Source: Brevibacillus fluminis (GTDB lineage Bacteria; Bacillota; Bacilli; Brevibacillales; Brevibacillaceae). From it: DNA of 64,000 nucleotides. Position 1 is the stretch's first letter. Each line of letters starts with the position of its first letter. A model generated the notes under the pieces. The model did not search any database. It had not been told where the DNA came from and saw only the letters and a program-made list of their open reading frames with translations. The DNA lies in assembly GCF_003710825.1 (NCBI RefSeq), contig NZ_RHHQ01000008.1:186001-250000 (forward strand), written 5' to 3'. Below, one piece after another: positions 52,695 to 60,860 of this stretch. The position numbers and the translations under genes were made by a program.

Positions 52695-53891
52695 TTGTCA
52701 TACGCTTGGAAGATTTACTTGTTGGCTGTCGTCAGTTTCTTGGTCGGGACGTCAGAGTTTATCATTGCAGGCATTTTGGATAAAGTTGCGCATGATATTG
52801 GGGTCTCTGTGTCTGCGGCCGGTCAGCTCATTACGGTATTCTCGCTCGCCTACGCTTTCGGAACGCCCTTCCTTATGGCTGTAACAGCCCGCATGGAGAG
52901 GAGAAAGTTACTCCTCTACTCTCTCGGCGTTTTTGTGCTCGGCAACGGTATTGCAGTCGCTTTGCCGGGATTTGGCTTCCTCGTCGCATCGCGGATCATC
53001 TTGGCGTTAAGCACCGGTGTATTCGTAGTAACAGCACTGACCGTTGCTTCCAAGATGGCTCCCCCGGAAAAACAAGGGAGCGCCATCGCTACGCTGATCA
53101 TGGGATTCAGTACAGCACTCATCGTCGGAGTTCCGATTGGCAGAATCGTCGCTTCCGCTTACGACTGGCAGATGATCTTCGGGGGAATTGGTGTTTTGGG
53201 ACTGGTGGCGATGTTCTTGATCTCCTTTGTTATCCCGCAAACTGTCGGTGAAGAACCAGTGCCCCTCCGTCAGCAGTTGGCTTTGCTGAAGCAGCCGAAA
53301 ATTGCCATCGCTCTGTCGGTGACCTTCTTCTGGATCGGCGGGTATTCCATCGCCTACACCTACATTTCTCCGTTTCTCCTTACCGTTACGCAAATGGGTG
53401 AACAGTCAGTGAGCGCAGGGTTGTTCGCATTTGGCATCGCTAGCTTGATCGGCTCGAAGTTCGGGGGCTACAGCACCGACAAATGGGGCTTCCCACGCAC
53501 GCTCATGGGAGGAATGCTGCTTCACTCTGCTGCTCTTGTTCTTCTGTCACTCTCGGCCCATTCTCCAGCTATTGTGTTTGTCTTGCTCATGCTGTGGTCG
53601 TTTGCGGCTTGGTCGTCTGGACCTACTCAGCAGTATCATTTGATCACGCTGGCTCCTGAGGCTTCCGGCATTATGCTTAGCCTGAACACCTCAGTAGTGC
53701 AGCTAGCGATGGCAGCTGGGGCGGGAATTGGGGGTGTCGTCGTGGAGCATGTGTCGCTTGCAGCTATTAGTTGGATTGGGGCAGCAGCGGTGGCTGTTGC
53801 TGTGGGAGCTGTTGCTGCTTCTCTCGGGGTATCTCGTTCGCGGATCGTCAGGAAAGTCGATGAGCGCCAAATGCAGAAGGCGGAAGTGTGA
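52695..53891 (+). CDS. MFS efflux transporter (DHA1-type, AraJ/YdhP-like)
   Basis: A 398-residue protein with twelve hydrophobic segments. FLVGTSEFIIAGILDKVAHD is the characteristic first-helix motif of AraJ/sugar- and drug-efflux MFS proteins. ARMERRKLLLYSLGVFV holds the loop 2-3 basic motif. TTG start with AAAGGAG 9 bases upstream. Probably an exporter regulated by the preceding ArsR-type protein. Confidence 0.88.
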   Translation: MSYAWKIYLLAVVSFLVGTSEFIIAGILDKVAHDIGVSVSAAGQLITVFSLAYAFGTPFLMAVTARMERRKLLLYSLGVFVLGNGIAVALPGFGFLVASRIILALSTGVFVVTALTVASKMAPPEKQGSAIATLIMGFSTALIVGVPIGRIVASAYDWQMIFGGIGVLGLVAMFLISFVIPQTVGEEPVPLRQQLALLKQPKIAIALSVTFFWIGGYSIAYTYISPFLLTVTQMGEQSVSAGLFAFGIASLIGSKFGGYSTDKWGFPRTLMGGMLLHSAALVLLSLSAHSPAIVFVLLMLWSFAAWSSGPTQQYHLITLAPEASGIMLSLNTSVVQLAMAAGAGIGGVVVEHVSLAAISWIGAAAVAVAVGAVAASLGVSRSRIVRKVDERQMQKAEV

Positions 53892-53900
53892 ATTCCGGAG

Positions 53901-53937
53901 ACTCACTTACTTTAATTACTTTATTTATCTCTGGACA
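53901..53937 (-). mobile_element. Tn7-like end, opposite orientation, short
   Basis: Read on the minus strand it starts TGTCCAGAGATAAATAAAG, followed by a degenerate second site. It lies 10 bases after the MFS stop codon, and faces left like the end at 50361. Confidence 0.5.
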
Positions 53938-53955
53938 CATAAGTAAAGTTCTTAC

Positions 53956-54110
53956 TGTTCAGAGAAGATAAAGTATTAGACTGATGTTGATGATTTGGCG
54001 CTATTTCTGTCTAAGAAAAGCTCTTTACCTTAGAAAAATAGGTATTAGACTATTCAATCCTTCCATACAAAAAGGCCAGTCAAAACACGAAAATAAAGTG
54101 TTAGACTGGC
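53956..54110 (+). mobile_element. Tn7-like end with three TnsB-site-like repeats
   Basis: It opens TGTTCAGAGAAGATAAAG and has further sites GGTATTAGACTAT (54041) and AAATAAAGTGTTAGACTGG (54091). The last one is inside a hairpin (AGGCCAGTC/GACTGGCCT). The two ends at 53937 and 53956 are 19 bases apart, back to back. The 53892-54274 gap contains only these signals and a palindrome. Confidence 0.6.
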
Positions 54111-54119
54111 CTAGTTTAT

Positions 54120-54141
54120 GAGCTATCGTATACGATAGCTC
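54120..54141. repeat. Perfect 22-bp palindrome
   Basis: GAGCTATCGTA followed by its exact complement, next to the Tn7-like end. It may be an operator, a recombination site or a short terminator (it is followed by AATAAATT). Confidence 0.6.
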
Positions 54142-54274
54142 AATAAATTAACGTAGCACCTTTTATTATAGCGTTCCTGATTTAACAAAACGTGTGTTTT
54201 GTAAAGCTATCTATTCCCTCTTTAGTCTCGTCGTCAATACATTGATATTGATATAATTACAGCGAGGTGATCAG

Positions 54275-54607
54275 ATGACGTTGAGCAAAAAAGGTACCAG
54301 AAAAATCGTCTTGGGACAGGAAAGTTATAGATGGACAATCTTCCTCGCTACTAAAGGTCATCTAGTGTTTACTTCCGAACATACGAACTACAAAGGACAA
54401 ATTATCAGGGTCTTTATCGAATCAGATGTAAATGAGTATTGGGTCGATTTTCCTCATGTTGAAAAACTAAATGTAAGGATCATTAAACCTGCTGACGTTT
54501 CGGAAATTATTTCTCAAGCGATTTCTTTAGGTTGGGATCCAAAAAGAAAAGGTCAGCCATTAACTTTTAACCTGATTGGAACTCATTTAAAATTAAGAAG
54601 TACTTAA
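54275..54607 (+). CDS. Hypothetical protein
   Basis: 110 residues, soluble, beta-rich N-terminus (YRWTIFLATKGHLVFTSEHT) and C-terminal ISQAISLGWDPKRKGQPLTF. Family not recognised. ATG start with GCGAGGTGATC. AT-rich and outside any operon, typical of accessory DNA. Confidence 0.6.
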   Translation: MTLSKKGTRKIVLGQESYRWTIFLATKGHLVFTSEHTNYKGQIIRVFIESDVNEYWVDFPHVEKLNVRIIKPADVSEIISQAISLGWDPKRKGQPLTFNLIGTHLKLRST

Positions 54608-54648
54608 TTCGATTACCAATTTGTTAATTTAACCCATATTTCACTTCT

Positions 54649-54963
54649 GTGATACAATTTTTAAAAACTGAAATAGCGGGTGATTTTTTGATTACTTTAC
54701 TTAAAGCCTTTGTTTTTTCATTTGTCATACACTTTCTTTTCTTATGGGCTTACTATACATGGGACTTGTATGAACAGAATCAACAGTATCAAGAACTTTT
54801 TCAAATTATGCAAAAGGAATTGACTGAAAATCCAGGTTCAGGATTTTCAGTAGCCTATTGGTCTACTAACTCGTATGAAACCTTATTCTGGTACGGATGT
54901 GTAACATTCCCTCTTTTAATGGCTGCCTATGTTTTTTATAAGAATAGGTTTTCAACAAAATAA
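54649..54963 (+). CDS. Hypothetical membrane protein with two transmembrane segments
   Basis: Up to 104 residues. Hydrophobic segments LITLLKAFVFSFVIHFLFLW and TLFWYGCVTFPLLMAAYVFY bracket a soluble QNQQYQELFQIMQKEL loop. Start GTG 54649 has no ribosome-binding site; TTG 54688 after GGGTGA is equally plausible. No family recognised. Confidence 0.5.
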   Translation: MIQFLKTEIAGDFLITLLKAFVFSFVIHFLFLWAYYTWDLYEQNQQYQELFQIMQKELTENPGSGFSVAYWSTNSYETLFWYGCVTFPLLMAAYVFYKNRFSTK

Positions 54964-55073
54964 CTATTTAGTTAAATGTTTTCCAGTCATCAAATTTGTT
55001 GAAAGTTTATTGAAACGATCACTTACCTTGTTCGTCTATGCTAGTAAATAATCTTGAATGGAGATGTGAACCA

Positions 55074-55268
55074 ATGCCATATATCAACCTCCAGATAACC
55101 AAAGGTGCAACCCGTGATCAGAAAGCTCAGATTGTGAAAGAGTTCACCGAAACACTTGTTAACGTTCTTGGCAAAAAGCCGGAACATACTCACATCGTTA
55201 TTGAAGAGATTGACGATGAAAACTGGGGGTATGCGGGCATTCTCACTGACGATTTCAGAAAACTTTAA
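55074..55268 (+). CDS. 4-oxalocrotonate tautomerase-family protein
   Basis: A 64-residue tautomerase subunit. It begins M-P, so the catalytic Pro is the first residue after Met removal, followed by PYINLQITKGATRDQKAQIV. Arg and Trp residues typical of the active site are present (ENWGYAG). It isomerises enol/keto dienoates, usually as a hexamer. ATG 55074 is the start, ten bases after GGAG; the open frame before it is not needed. Confidence 0.9.
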   Translation: MPYINLQITKGATRDQKAQIVKEFTETLVNVLGKKPEHTHIVIEEIDDENWGYAGILTDDFRKL

Positions 55269-55280
55269 GCGTGTTTCGTA

Positions 55281-55311
55281 AAAGTTCCAGTTTGATTCTG
55301 GGACTTTTTTT
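55281..55311 (+). terminator. Terminator of the tautomerase gene
   Basis: AAAGTTCCAG / CTGGGACTTT stem (one G-T) with seven T. Confidence 0.85.
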
Positions 55312-55387
55312 ATTACACATTTTGTAAAAAAAGGATAGCCATCATCAAAACAGAACTTCTTATCTTAATCAGAAAGGTGGTCTAGCA

Positions 55388-55690
55388 GTGGAAAAACGGA
55401 TTTATAAACCATTGGATACTTTAACTGATGAAGAGATTAAGAAGATCCTAGCAAGTGGCAGCTTTGATGAATTAGCCATGCTACCACTTTCTGTTGGAAT
55501 GCACCATGCAAACTGGAAAATAGCACAAACTCTCTGCGTTAAACTAGCTGGCCACACTGATGAAAGAATTAGAGCAAATGCTATTTTAGGTTTAGCTTAT
55601 ATCGCAATGACTAAAGGGAAATTGGAGAAACATATTGTAAAACCTTTACTATTAAGAGAGTTACGAACTAACGTGGAATACAAATGGTGA
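55388..55690 (+). CDS. HEAT-like hypothetical protein with in-frame TGA and C-terminal extension
   Basis: 100 residues up to TGA 55688-55690: IRANAILGLAYIAMTKGKLE is helical, HEAT-repeat-like. After the TGA the frame continues for 25 codons (IIDSINDINQFLNWKIG) to TAG 55766, and this stretch reads as a natural protein end. The stop is therefore probably a nonsense mutation in a longer protein. Small HEAT-like proteins of this size act as immunity or regulatory partners; no partner is seen. Confidence 0.55.
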   Translation: MEKRIYKPLDTLTDEEIKKILASGSFDELAMLPLSVGMHHANWKIAQTLCVKLAGHTDERIRANAILGLAYIAMTKGKLEKHIVKPLLLRELRTNVEYKW

Positions 55691-55861
55691 ATAATCGATT
55701 CAATCAACGATATTAACCAATTTTTGAATTGGAAGATTGGCGTCAAACCGCTTCATAATGAACCGTAGATTAGCACTAGAACTAACTTAATGAGCACTAA
55801 GTAAATTTCATACACCGACAACTGATATAATTGACTGAAATATCTTGAATGAGGTGTACTC

Positions 55862-56383
55862 ATGATTCATCAACCACCCGATTGGGATAGTAAGTTTGGT
55901 TACTCTGAAATATTGAAGGAACAACTTTACATTGGTGGGGAAGACGACATTGATGAACTGCTTTACGGGACCATTGAGTCGCGAAATCTAAATGGTAAAG
56001 GATCTTTTTTTGAATCACCGATGCCTCAGATTGATACTTGGATCGATTTACGCGACCACCGTCCAAATAATCGCAAGATATACATACCAACAGAAGTCGA
56101 ATATTTCTCTTTGCCATTCGCTGACGGCTCTTACATAGAAGCTGAACAAATTCTTCCTAAGGCTAAAGAAGTACTTACGAACAAGCTGAATAATGGAAAT
56201 CGGGTATTAGTAACTTGTCATCAAGGTAGATCAAGATCAGCTTTGTTGGTACTCTGGTATCTTGCTGAAACCTTAGGAAGCTACAGTGAAGCATTTAAGG
56301 TATTAAAGGATAAAAGATATATTATTAAACCGGATAGGAATTTTTCTCCTTTCTTAGAAGAGTGGAAAAGGATTTATTTATAA
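55862..56383 (+). CDS. Dual-specificity-type protein phosphatase-like protein
   Basis: A 173-residue cytoplasmic protein. The C-x(5)-R loop is VTCHQGRSRSALLVLWYLAE near 120, with upstream TWIDLRDHRP, fitting a cysteine-based phosphatase. The usual His before the Cys is Thr. It resembles bacterial dual-specificity phosphatases of unknown substrate. ATG start follows GAGGTG. AT-rich accessory gene. Confidence 0.7.
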   Translation: MIHQPPDWDSKFGYSEILKEQLYIGGEDDIDELLYGTIESRNLNGKGSFFESPMPQIDTWIDLRDHRPNNRKIYIPTEVEYFSLPFADGSYIEAEQILPKAKEVLTNKLNNGNRVLVTCHQGRSRSALLVLWYLAETLGSYSEAFKVLKDKRYIIKPDRNFSPFLEEWKRIYL

Positions 56384-56410
56384 GCTAACTTGCTAGTAAC
56401 CACGCTCCAT

Positions 56411-56528
56411 TTAACATAATTGAGATTGTGTTAAATTCGTTCATTTCTTCATCTATCCTCACCGTTACCTAAACTGAAAAAACAGATGCAACAGCATCCG
56501 TTTTCTTTCACTATCGAGCCCGTTAGTT
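56411..56528 (+). repeat. Accessory direct repeat, copy 1 (hairpin plus CCCGTTAG)
   Basis: It begins TTTAACATAATTGAG and an imperfect TTTAACA/TGTTAAA palindrome, continues to a GGATGC-type hairpin (56477-56504) and ends AGCCCGTTAGTTC. It is about 95% identical to 60861-60965. It lies between the phosphatase and barstar genes. Confidence 0.7.
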
Positions 56529-56584
56529 CAATAAGTTTTATGAACCACCCACAGCTTAACACATGAAATATTGTGTTAAATGAT

Positions 56585-56881
56585 TCACTTATATATGACA
56601 TTACATGTGTGATGATCGGGGTAATAATCGTTGTAATCTTCAAAGGTTTTTTCTATAGATTGTGCGACATCAGGTAATAGTTCCTTCAATGTGTTCCACC
56701 CCAAAAAAGTAAGATTACTTGGCATTTCAACTAAGCCAGTTATTGCATCCCAAAATGCAGACAGATTCATACCATAAAAATCCGGGAATTTTAAGGAGCT
56801 CTTTAACACTAAATGCAGTTCCTCTTTACTTCTTACACCCGAAACATCAATTGTGATGTGAAATACCCTTTCAGAGCTCAT
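56585..56881 (-). CDS. Barstar-family protein (barnase inhibitor)
   Basis: A 98-residue barstar. RSKEELHLVLKSSLKFPDFY, GMNLSAFWDAITGLVEMPSN is the ribonuclease-binding helix region, with Asp and Trp kept. It blocks barnase-type ribonucleases. No barnase gene is visible nearby, so it is an orphan immunity gene or controls a remote toxin. Confidence 0.85.
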   Translation of the reverse strand: MSSERVFHITIDVSGVRSKEELHLVLKSSLKFPDFYGMNLSAFWDAITGLVEMPSNLTFLGWNTLKELLPDVAQSIEKTFEDYNDYYPDHHTCNVIYK

Positions 56882-56946
56882 TTTTTCCCCTCCAAATAGT
56901 TCATACTGACATTGTTATTCAAAGAATAATCACAATTTCTCTTTTG

Positions 56947-57276
56947 TTAAGCCAGCATCTCCCGCTCCAAATCAGACATGAAACGCTCGACGTCCTCAAA
57001 GTTGTTGTTTTCCGCAAATTTCCGCAGCCGGTTCCAGTAGTTAACCCATTTTTCATTCAACGTTTCAGCATGCTCAATACAGTACGGCAAAGCTGTTCGT
57101 GATTCAGCGATAAATTCCGCATCGTTTTTATTTGCATGACCAATCCAGCAGTCACCTATTTTCACACTCAAACCTACAACTGTATGTTGGAGTCTCCAAT
57201 CGCCGGATGTAGCCCGTTGGCACATCTCCAGATCAGCCACTGCATCGCGCTTGTCCAGCTCACGTCCTGCTTGCAT
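56947..57276 (-). CDS. Phage-type hypothetical protein
   Basis: 109 residues, soluble and charged; WRLQHTVVGLSVKIGDCWIG and SDLEREML. Family not recognised. ATG 57276 follows GGAGGGAACGGG and overlaps the preceding gene (57260-57544) by 17 bases, so the two are coupled. Such short tightly packed genes are typical of prophage early regions. Confidence 0.6.
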   Translation of the reverse strand: MQAGRELDKRDAVADLEMCQRATSGDWRLQHTVVGLSVKIGDCWIGHANKNDAEFIAESRTALPYCIEHAETLNEKWVNYWNRLRKFAENNNFEDVERFMSDLEREMLA

Positions 57277-57544
57277 CCCGTTCCCTCCATTCCCTCTGTT
57301 TCTCATAGCCCTTCAGGCAAGAAACAGATTCGCTCTCTTCCGGATCAACATAATCGATTAAATCGTCGCACCATTGGCAGTACAGCCTTTTCATGCCGTT
57401 ACCGAATCGGATGAACAATCGGAGCGGTAAGATATTGACTTCCACAACGCCGTAGCCGTATTTCTGCCGACAATCATGAAACTGAATTCCGAGACACCAT
57501 TTTGATAGATCAAAGCCTGCAGCAAACGGCTTCCAATCTTTCAT
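57260..57544 (-). CDS. Phage-type hypothetical protein
   Basis: 94 residues, soluble, with WCLGIQFHDCRQKYGYGVVE and an EESESVSCLKGYEKQREWRE tail. Two Cys near 70 (CQWC) could be a metal pair. Family not recognised. It overlaps the following gene, and lies in a run of minus-strand small genes. Confidence 0.55.
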   Translation of the reverse strand: MKDWKPFAAGFDLSKWCLGIQFHDCRQKYGYGVVEVNILPLRLFIRFGNGMKRLYCQWCDDLIDYVDPEESESVSCLKGYEKQREWRERDASRT

Positions 57545-57579
57545 CCCGATCGCTTACCTTCTCACAAGTAATTGATTTG

Positions 57580-57933
57580 TTAAATCACCTGTTTTGCTTC
57601 CAGCGCTTTCGCTTCATCAAACAGAGGTTGAAGTATCTCTTTCAGCTTCCCGTACTCCTCTCTTGTCAAACGATGCGACTTCAAGTTCATTGCCCAAGTC
57701 CAAAGGTTATCTCTGACACGAATGATCAGCTCACGTTGCCGCGTGTTCTCGTCCACTAAATGAAAATACTCCCCGTAAACCTCTACTTGTTTGTAGCAAG
57801 GGCCGACTGTAAATGCGCCAACCGGATCGCTTTGTTGCCATGCCTGGCTAATAGCTTGCATCATAAACCCATACCCTAGATGACTGTTGTTTTTCACGAA
57901 CTCTCTAAATTCACGCTCTCCCGGAAACTCCAC
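57580..57933 (-). CDS. Phage-type hypothetical protein
   Basis: 117 residues, soluble, helix-rich, with EYGKLKEILQPLFDEAKALE. Family not recognised. First of three closely spaced minus-strand genes (gap of 35 bases to the next). It resembles small prophage proteins of unknown role. Confidence 0.55.
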   Translation of the reverse strand: MEFPGEREFREFVKNNSHLGYGFMMQAISQAWQQSDPVGAFTVGPCYKQVEVYGEYFHLVDENTRQRELIIRVRDNLWTWAMNLKSHRLTREEYGKLKEILQPLFDEAKALEAKQVI

Positions 57934-58045
57934 GTTCTACCCCTCCATTTATCAAATCGTGTGATGTGTTGCAAATGAAGCCACCTTAAAGCAATCTAGA
58001 ATTTATCTCATTTTTTTGCTTATTATGGGATTTTCGAAAGATATT

Positions 58046-58195
58046 GTGCGATAATACCTCTTGGGGAAATAAGTAAATTCCAAAAGAGGAGGAAAGAGAT
58101 TTTACAATTGATGGAACGCCGTGTGCGATGAAAGTCGCCCGCACGGTGTAGGCTCGTTATAAAACCAACAGATAGAAAAAGGTTAAGACGAGAAT
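58046..58195 (+). ncRNA. Group II intron remnant with domains V and VI
   Basis: 58116-58149 is a canonical 34-nt domain V: an 8-bp lower stem (ACGCCGTG/CACGGTGT), an internal bulge, a GCGAT/GTCGC upper stem and a GAAA tetraloop. Domain VI follows (CTCGT/ACGAG at 58153 and 58188, with a likely bulged A). GTGCGA at 58046 resembles the intron 5' end (GUGYG). Only 150 nt separate the two, so domains I-IV and the maturase are missing. The rest of 57934-58110 shows no gene. Confidence 0.7.
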
Positions 58196-58498
58196 AGCAA
58201 TGTATTAAACGGTACGATCGGATTAGGTGAAAACAAAACAGTTGGAAGCATTACTGTTCCAAATGGAAGTAACCTCTTACGAGTTGAAGCGCTTTTTGGA
58301 AGTATAGATAGTGATTATTTTCCTGATTTGTATTTGATATCTCCTTCTAGCCAACAAATTCATCCGATTGATTTCATTGAAAATCCTGAATTCATAGAGG
58401 TTAATAATCCAGAAGCTGGTGTTTGGCAAATTGGGATCGTTAATTCATCTGAAATCTCTACCACATACTCTGTAACAGCTAACTTGCCTATTAATTAA
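58196..58498 (+). pseudogene. 3' exon of an interrupted surface-protein-like gene
   Basis: An open frame without any start runs from about 58187 straight out of domain VI to TAA 58496: LNGTIGLGENKTVGSITVPN, then LRVEALFGSIDSDYFPDLYL, then EAGVWQIGIVNSSEISTTYS. The pattern is that of a C-terminal beta-sandwich (P- or PPC-like) of an exported protein. The 5' exon is missing, so it is not expressed as a normal protein. Confidence 0.6.
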
Positions 58499-58511
58499 AA
58501 CTGGTAACTTT

Positions 58512-58540
58512 AACCTCACCATTTTTGGTGGGGTTTTTTC
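58512..58540 (+). terminator. Terminator after the broken exon
   Basis: AACCTCACC / GGTGGGGTT stem (two G-T pairs) with a 6-base loop and TTTTTT. Confidence 0.8.
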
Positions 58541-58680
58541 TTTTTCAAGCAGTTTTTCCTGAGGATTTATTCTTTTACCGATTTGTTAAATCAGGCCGAA
58601 TTCTTTTCGCAGCTCATCTTTCGCCGCATCGACGCACAGATCAACGAACTTCCTTGTCGGTACAGAAGAAAGTGTGTCAG

Positions 58681-58941
58681 TCAATTGCTCCAAAAGTACG
58701 GCCGCTTCCTCACGCTTCGGGCTTCTCCATTCAGCCGCTGCCGATCAAACTCCCGTTTGGCCCACCCCTTCATCGTGGAGAGCGCGCATGTCTTTTCGGC
58801 ACCTTCTTTGCCTCCTGGCAAGATCGGAGCGTACACAACTTCCTCCCAGCTGCCGTACCGATTCGGCCTCATTTCGATCCCTTTTACTTTCCGGATAAGC
58901 CCTTTGCTGTTTTGATAATACTTGCCAGCCTGGATATTCAT
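58681..58941 (-). CDS. Phage-type hypothetical protein, possibly frameshifted
   Basis: 86 residues: IQAGKYYQNSKGLIRKVKGI and EKTCALSTMKGWAKREFDRQ. ATG 58941 follows GGGAGGGAAAC. A coding-like stretch continues in another frame on the same strand to a stop at 58586 (KREEAAVLLEQLTDTLSSVP, then KDELRKEFGLI), so a frameshift near 58720 may have split one gene of about 118 residues. Function unknown. Confidence 0.5.
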   Translation of the reverse strand: MNIQAGKYYQNSKGLIRKVKGIEMRPNRYGSWEEVVYAPILPGGKEGAEKTCALSTMKGWAKREFDRQRLNGEARSVRKRPYFWSN

Positions 58942-59045
58942 CTTGTTTCCCTCCCTAACTATTTTGATAAGTTTTTCAATCGAAACAAGATTTAATGTTG
59001 AGACGCATTTCAAGTAAAAACAAAAAATGTAAGAGGTGCTTTTTC

Positions 59046-59147
59046 ATGTCGAGCATTGGTATCCCTGGATTAATGCTGTTAGCTACGTTTTTTGTTGTTG
59101 TTGTTGTACCAATTATTATTGTGATCAAGTTGTTGAAGCAAAAATAA
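59046..59147 (+). CDS. 33-residue single-pass membrane peptide
   Basis: SSIGIPGLMLLATFFVVVVV, then PIIIVIKLLKQK. One membrane helix with a short basic C-terminal tail. The start IGIPGL resembles the N-terminus of TatA. AGAGGTG lies 8 bases upstream of ATG. Too short to assign a function; it stands alone on the plus strand. Confidence 0.5.
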   Translation: MSSIGIPGLMLLATFFVVVVVPIIIVIKLLKQK

Positions 59148-59223
59148 TTGTATTCATGCATCTAAATACACAATTTGATAAATCAGCCCGATTACTTGCC
59201 CAACAGCTAAAATGGTTGTCTTC

Positions 59224-60846
59224 TTAAATCGACAGAGCCTGCTGCCCGACCGGTTGCTCCTTGTATCGCTCGAATGTGGCCACGTTACCGGTGCTAGCGC
59301 AATGCTCAGGAAGGTTCGCCCGAACCAGCGCATTCGCAAATGGTGGCGGCACTGAGTTACCGCATCGTGCGACCTGCTCTGACTTGGGATAGGACTTGCC
59401 ATCAGCGTCTTGTTTGATGATGTAACTGTTCGGGAATCCCTGAGCTGCGAACAACTCGTGCGGCTCCAGCATGCGCATGCCAATGTCAACGATCTGATAG
59501 TCTTGTCCGTGGATAGTGACTAGGCCGAACCGGTCCTTTGTCGGAATCGTGTGCAAAGGCTCACTGCACTCCTGACCTATCCCGGCGCCGTAGTATTTCA
59601 TTAGGAAGGCCCGAACCTCACCAAAGTGATTGCCGCCTGCCGTCACTGTTTGTAAAGGCCCGGTGACCGGCTGACCGATGTTTGTTCCTCGCATTTTAAT
59701 CAGGTTGGATGTTACCAATGCATACCGGTTGGATGTGTCCAGTGTCAGTATGGGCCTGTCCATCGTCTGCCCTCGTGCCTCGTGGCTGGCTGTTTCGCTG
59801 TGATACTGAGCAAGGAAAGCTGCTACGAGCTGACTTTTTCCCATGCCACCTGCAGTTATTGTCCCGAGTGGTTCTTCTGCCGAATGACCTGTCGATTGTC
59901 CGAACTGCCGGCCGATAAATGCTGTCACCAAGCCCATCGCGTGAGCTGCCCCTGCGGGCCGTTTGCTTCCAGCCCCCGATGTGATTGTGTGCAAAGGCTC
60001 CGTTACTGGATGACCAGTTGCTCCTGTCCGGAATTTCGTGACGAATGAAACGCTTCCGCTAATTGGTGCAAGGAAGGGATCGGGATTGTCGATGATAAAT
60101 TTCTGAACGCCCCTCGCGATTCGCCTCTGTGTATTTTCAGCCAGAGGTTTTTTCCTCTCGAAAATCGATGGGCAAGGAAGCGACCAATCGATTATTTCGG
60201 CTGCTGTCCGCCATGGTTTCAATTTGCCGCTTTTTACTTCCGGGCTGTTCGGGTCTCCATGCGTCGGTTCCGGCCATACGATCGGGCGACCGTCGCGGCG
60301 TGCAATCAGAAAGAATCTTTTGCGAATTGTCGGCGCGCCGTAATCGCAAGCCCGCAGCTCTCGCCACTCCACCTGGTATCCCTGCCGCTTGAGCGCATTT
60401 ACAAAGGCCTGAAAGGTTCGCCCTTTCTTGTCAGGGTCCGGCATCCCGTCCTTTAGCAGCGGCCCCCACGTTTTAAATTCCTCCACGTTCTCCAGCATGA
60501 TTACCCGCGGCTTTACCGTTGCGGCCTATCGCACAGCTACCCATGCCAGCCCACGAATACTTTTTTCCTTTGGTTTTCCGCCTTTCGCCTTGCTAAAATG
60601 CTTGCAGTCTGGACTGAGCCAACATAGAGCGACCGGCCGGCCATGTGTTACCTCGCGCGGATCAACGTCCCACACTGATTCGCAGTAATGCTCCGTGTCC
60701 GGGTGATTTGCGCGGTGCATGGCGATCGCTGCCGGATCGTGGTTGATGGCAATATCTACAGAACGACCAGTTGCCAGCTCTATGCCGGTGCTTGCTCCGC
60801 CTCCGCCCGCAAAGTTGTCTACGATAATTTCATGTGCATATGGCAT
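59224..60846 (-). pseudogene. DNA cytosine methyltransferase interrupted by an in-frame amber stop
   Basis: 540 codons in a single frame. N-terminal part: VDNFAGGGGASTGIE (motif I, FGGxG-type), motif IV with catalytic Cys in SPDCKHFSKAKGG. TAG at 60526-60528 follows VAVR; without it the frame runs on through KPRVIMLENVEEFKTWGPLL (motif VI ENV) to motif X (GNSVPPPFANALVRANLPEH). A TGG to TAG change is the simplest cause. Phage-type cytosine-5 methyltransferase. Either it is inactive, or the stop is suppressed, or the two parts assemble. Confidence 0.8.
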
Positions 60847-60860
60847 GTTTTCACCGCCCG

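Noticed and set aside
58525..58995. 156-residue plus-strand open frame
   Set aside because: Antisense of the minus-strand phage-type gene, with no ribosome-binding site.
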